Assembly (NCBI RefSeq): GCF_900106745.1
Contig: NZ_FNNV01000004.1
Coordinates: 273,847 to 337,846 of the forward strand
Origin: Paenibacillus sp. CF384
GTDB taxonomy: Bacteria; Bacillota; Bacilli; Paenibacillales; Paenibacillaceae
Direction of reading: 5' to 3'
DNA length: 64,000 nt
The position numbers and the translations under genes are program-made. The stretch's first letter is position 1. Each line of letters opens with the position of its first letter. This document shows, one piece after another, positions 61,070 to 64,000 of the stretch. The notes below the pieces were generated by a model. It was not told where the DNA came from. It made no database searches and worked only from the letters and a program-made list of their open reading frames with translations.

Positions 61070-61909
61070 ATGATTATGAATAAGCAGCAGCAAGAAATTA
61101 TCGAACATCTGAAGGTGAAACCGACGATTGATGTAGAGGAAGAAATTCGGCGCAGAGTCGGGTTTATGAAAAGCTATTTACAGCATACAGGCGCCAAAGG
61201 TTATGCGCTTGGCATCTCGGGCGGTCAAGATTCCACTCTAGCAGGCAAGCTCGCGCAGATGGCCGTTGACGAATATAATGCAGACCCAACCAGCAAGAAC
61301 CAAGCCACCTTCCTTGCAATACGTTTGCCATACGGCGTGCAGCAGGATGAGGACGATTGCCAGGACGCGCTTCGGTTTATTGGGCCGACTCGAACGAGCG
61401 TCGTCAATATTAAACCGGCGGTCGATGCCGCAGTCGAGCAGTTTGAGGCGGCGACGGGCGACAAACTGGGTGATTTTCATAAAGGGAATGTGAAAGCGCG
61501 CGAGCGGATGAAGGCGCAATATGATTTGGCGGCGCATTATGGGCTGCTCGTGCTGGGTACGGATCATGCTGCTGAAGCGATCACGGGGTTTTATACGAAG
61601 CATGGTGACGGAGCCTGCGATATGGCGCCAATCTATGGCCTGAATAAGCGTCAAGGAAGAGCATTATTGGAAGCATTGCATTGCCCCGTTCACTTATATA
61701 CGAAGAAGCCGACTGCAGATTTAGAAGATTTGAAGCCCGGCATTCCGGATGAGGTTGCGTTGGGTATGACTTATGAGCAGCTTGACGACTACTTAGAGGG
61801 CAAGACTTTGCCTGCTGATCTGAGCGACAAAATCGAAGCGCGCTACAAATTAACCGAGCATAAACGCCGTGGTCCCGTGACGGTTTATGATGACTGGTGG
61901 AAGGATTGA
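61070..61909 (+). CDS. nadE: NH3-dependent NAD synthetase
   Basis: 279 residues, ATG with AAAGGAGAG upstream. PP-loop [16 protein letters not shown] near residue 45, [53 protein letters not shown] and [11 protein letters not shown] are the family signature; there is no glutaminase domain, so ammonia is the nitrogen donor. Final step of NAD synthesis from nicotinate adenine dinucleotide. The stop is 6 bp before the next start. Confidence 0.95.
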   Translation: MIMNKQQQEIIEHLKVKPTIDVEEEIRRRVGFMKSYLQHTGAKGYALGISGGQDSTLAGKLAQMAVDEYNADPTSKNQATFLAIRLPYGVQQDEDDCQDALRFIGPTRTSVVNIKPAVDAAVEQFEAATGDKLGDFHKGNVKARERMKAQYDLAAHYGLLVLGTDHAAEAITGFYTKHGDGACDMAPIYGLNKRQGRALLEALHCPVHLYTKKPTADLEDLKPGIPDEVALGMTYEQLDDYLEGKTLPADLSDKIEARYKLTEHKRRGPVTVYDDWWKD

Positions 61910-61915
61910 GGCTCC

Positions 61916-63361
61916 ATGTCGAACTACGAGAACCTGACGCTCCATACGGATAAGTATCAGATCAATATGATGTACGCGCATTGGATGAACGGTACATTGC
62001 ATGATAAAGCGGTATTTGAGCTGTTTTTCCGCAAGCTGCCTTTCGGGAATGGATATGCGGTAGCTGCCGGGCTTGAGCGGGTTGTAGCTTATATTAGAGA
62101 TCTGCAATTTGGCGACGAAGAGATCGCTTATTTGGGGGAGCAAGAAGAGAACTATGAGGAGACGTTCCTGCAGGAGCTGCGTGGGTTTCGATTTACAGGT
62201 AACCTGGATGCCGTTCCGGAAGGAACGATTATCTTCCCGAATGAGCCTCTGATTCGCGTAGAAGCCAGAGTGTTCGAGGCGCAGCTTATTGAAACGGCTA
62301 TGCTGAACTTCGTTAACTTTCAGACGTTGATCGCTACCAAAGCTTCGCGGATTAAGCAGGTTGCCGGTGGAGATGGTCTGCTGGAGTTTGGAACAAGGCG
62401 CGCGCAGGAGGCGGATGCATCGATCTGGGGAGCAAGGGCTGCGTATCTTGCCGGCTTCCATGCTACCTCCAACTTAAGAGCGGGAATGTTGTTTCGTATT
62501 CCCACCAAAGGTACGCATGCACACGCTTGGGTTCAAGGGCATGAAACAGAAGAGGAAGCCTTTCGCAAATATGCGGAAGTGCTTCCGGATCACGTGACGC
62601 TCCTGGTGGATACGTACGATACGCTGAAGAGCGGAGTGCCGAACGCGATTAGCATCGCACGCATGCTGGAGCAGCAGGGGAAGCGGATGAACGCAATTCG
62701 ACTCGACAGCGGTGACCTGGCTTATTTATCGCAGCGTGCGAGACATATGCTCGATGAAGCAGGGTTCCCTTATGTCCAAATCATCGCATCGAATGACTTG
62801 GATGAGAACATTATTTTCAACCTTAAGGCGCAAGGGGCGCGTATCGATGTGTGGGGTGTCGGCACCCAGCTCATTACTGCCGGTGACCAGCCGTCGCTGG
62901 GCGGTGTTTATAAGCTTGTTGCGCGTGAGGGCTGCGATGGAGAATTTGTCCCCGTTATTAAGATCTCAGGCAATCCCGAGAAAGTAAGCACGCCGGGTAT
63001 CAAAGAGGTCTACCGTATAATTAACCGAGAAACCGGAATGGCTGACGGCGACTATATCGCACTTCGTCATGAGGAAGCCGTGAAGCGGGGAGAGGCGATT
63101 GATCTGTTCGACCCTCTTCATCCTTACATCCACAAGGTTATTACAGATTACGATGCTGTGCCTTTATTGCAACCAATATTTAAGTCGGGGGAACTTGTGT
63201 ATGCAATCCCAACTCTTGAGGGCATTCGGAGCTATCATGAGGAGCAGTTGAAGTTGTTCTGGCCGCAATACCTTCGGAAGCTGAATCCCGAGATGTATCG
63301 CGTGAATATTAGTGTCGAAGCTTGGCAATTAAAACTTGATCTTATCCAGCGTCATAGATAG
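61916..63361 (+). CDS. pncB: Nicotinate phosphoribosyltransferase
   Basis: 481 residues. Landmarks: LHTDKYQINMMYAHW, FELFFRKLPFGNGYAVAAGLE, FGTRRAQEADASIWGARAAYLAGF, GTHAHAWVQ, LLVDTYDT, RLDSGDLAYLSQ, IIASNDLDE and GVGTQLITAGDQPSLGGVYKLVA. Makes nicotinate mononucleotide from nicotinate and PRPP. With PncA and NadE it completes salvage except for NadD, which is not in the window. Confidence 0.95.
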   Translation: MSNYENLTLHTDKYQINMMYAHWMNGTLHDKAVFELFFRKLPFGNGYAVAAGLERVVAYIRDLQFGDEEIAYLGEQEENYEETFLQELRGFRFTGNLDAVPEGTIIFPNEPLIRVEARVFEAQLIETAMLNFVNFQTLIATKASRIKQVAGGDGLLEFGTRRAQEADASIWGARAAYLAGFHATSNLRAGMLFRIPTKGTHAHAWVQGHETEEEAFRKYAEVLPDHVTLLVDTYDTLKSGVPNAISIARMLEQQGKRMNAIRLDSGDLAYLSQRARHMLDEAGFPYVQIIASNDLDENIIFNLKAQGARIDVWGVGTQLITAGDQPSLGGVYKLVAREGCDGEFVPVIKISGNPEKVSTPGIKEVYRIINRETGMADGDYIALRHEEAVKRGEAIDLFDPLHPYIHKVITDYDAVPLLQPIFKSGELVYAIPTLEGIRSYHEEQLKLFWPQYLRKLNPEMYRVNISVEAWQLKLDLIQRHR

Positions 63362-63432
63362 TCCTATTGCCGGTCTGGAGGCGCTTGTTGCGTCTCCGGA
63401 TTCCTTATTCGAAATTTATTTGCAAAAAAGAC

Positions 63433-63462
63433 TTGCCATATGATGTCGAACCATGATATATT
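63433..63462 (+). promoter_or_regulatory. rRNA promoter P1
   Basis: TTGCCA, 18-nt spacer, TATATT, about 260 nt before the 16S gene. Confidence 0.6.
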
Positions 63463-63527
63463 CTAATTCCGCCGCTGAGAGATACGGGATGCGGTGATCG
63501 AAACACTAACAAGTTGAAAAATTAAAC

Positions 63528-63557
63528 TTGCAATCATGTTTCGAAGTATGGTATCAT
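63528..63557 (+). promoter_or_regulatory. rRNA promoter P2
   Basis: TTGCAA, 18-nt spacer, TATCAT, about 165 nt before the 16S gene. Tandem P1/P2 is usual for Firmicute rrn operons. Confidence 0.6.
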
Positions 63558-63591
63558 CTGATTCTGGGTCAACAAGCCCGAACATGAAATT

Positions 63592-63604
63592 TGTTCTTTG
63601 AAAA
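63592..63604 (+). promoter_or_regulatory. rrn leader boxA (antitermination)
   Basis: TGTTCTTTGAAAA matches the boxA sequence bound by Nus factors in rRNA leaders. Confidence 0.7.
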
Positions 63605-63723
63605 CTGAACAATGAGCGACCAGTCAAATGGTTATAAATCGCAGAAGTAACATTCTGCAAGCTAGTATTTTGAATGAGCTAACAAGCGAATTCATACAAT
63701 GGCGAGTTTTCGGACGAGCCACT

Positions 63724-64000
63724 TTTATGGAGAGTTTGATCCTGGCTCAGGACGAACGCTGGCGGCGTGCCTAATACATGCAAGTCGAGCGGAGTTATTC
63801 CTTCGGGGATAGCTTAGCGGCGGACGGGTGAGTAACACGTAGGCAACCTGCCTGTAAGACCGGGATAACATTCGGAAACGAATGCTAATACCGGATATGC
63901 AATTTAGCTGCATGGCTGAATTGGGAAAGACGGTGCAAGCTGTCACTTACAGATGGGCCTGCGGTGCATTAGCTAGTTGGTGGGGTAACGGCTCACCAAG
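63724..64000 (+). rRNA. rrs: 16S ribosomal RNA, 5' part (cut by window end)
   Basis: Begins with the universal AGAGTTTGATCCTGGCTCAG and continues through GACGAACGCTGGCGGCG, ACATGCAAGTCGAGCGGA and GGCGGACGGGTGAGTAAC. About 280 of about 1550 nt are visible. The V1-V2 region has the look of Paenibacillaceae (from memory). The exact mature 5' end is approximate. Confidence 0.97.

Noticed and set aside
63463..63946. Small minus-strand frames in the rRNA leader and 16S gene
   Set aside because: They lie across rRNA promoters, boxA and 16S sequence and have no coding features.

Overview
The window reads as a chromosomal segment of a Paenibacillaceae bacterium (Paenibacillus or a close relative; inference). 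The signs are a Gram-positive gene style with strong AGGAGG-type ribosome binding sites and GTG/TTG starts, S-layer-homology (SLH) cell-wall anchors, Lpl-type sugar ABC systems with YesM/YesN two-component pairs, a GlpP antiterminator, and at the right edge a 16S rRNA gene with a Firmicutes-type leader. I see no tRNA, CRISPR array or transposase.

Layout. 1-4.6 kb: a visibly AT-rich stretch with the end of a superfamily-1 helicase-nuclease, a lipoprotein, a secreted trypsin-like protease and a small zinc-finger protein. 4.7-10.9 kb: a carbohydrate ABC importer (binding lipoprotein, two permeases) followed by its AraC-type response regulator and YesM-type kinase. 11-21.4 kb: two duplicated metallophosphoesterases that flank a toxin-like gene and an acetyltransferase. 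The second copy leads into a glycerol-phosphate locus: GlpP antiterminator, UgpB-like binding protein behind a GlpP-type leader hairpin, HAD phosphatase, UgpC/A/E-like transporter and GlpQ-like phosphodiesterase. Together they could strip and import glycerol-3-phosphate from phosphodiesters or teichoic acid.

22.2-29.5 kb: one giant SLH protein with eleven 288-bp in-register repeats. 29.7-33.3 kb (minus): a heterodimeric ABC exporter. 33.6-37.3 kb: a three-gene TelA/vWA envelope-stress operon behind a textbook ECF (sigma-W-like) promoter. 37.3-39.5 kb: an XRE-cupin regulator divergent from an esterase and a ring-cleaving dioxygenase, with two copies of a candidate operator. 40.3-43.3 kb: a NarL-type two-component system divergent from a heme-globin chemosensor. 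43.4-48.1 kb: MFS transporter, hydrolase, LysM L,D-transpeptidase, SRPBCC protein and a small unknown protein. 48.3-52.5 kb: a second large SLH protein. 52.6-58.0 kb: an acyl-CoA catabolic operon of the Atu/Liu type. 58.1-59.3 kb (minus): uracil permease. 59.6-63.4 kb: an NAD salvage operon (Nudix-type regulator, nicotinamidase, NAD synthetase, nicotinate phosphoribosyltransferase) with a shared candidate operator. 63.4 kb to the end: rRNA promoters, leader and the 5' part of 16S rRNA.

The observations most worth checking are a candidate cargo/toxin gene with an N-terminal signature like that of contractile-injection-system cargo and an apparent ATT start (12.0 kb), a two-copy inverted intergenic repeat family (21.6 and 40.1 kb), and several regulatory palindromes tied to specific operons.
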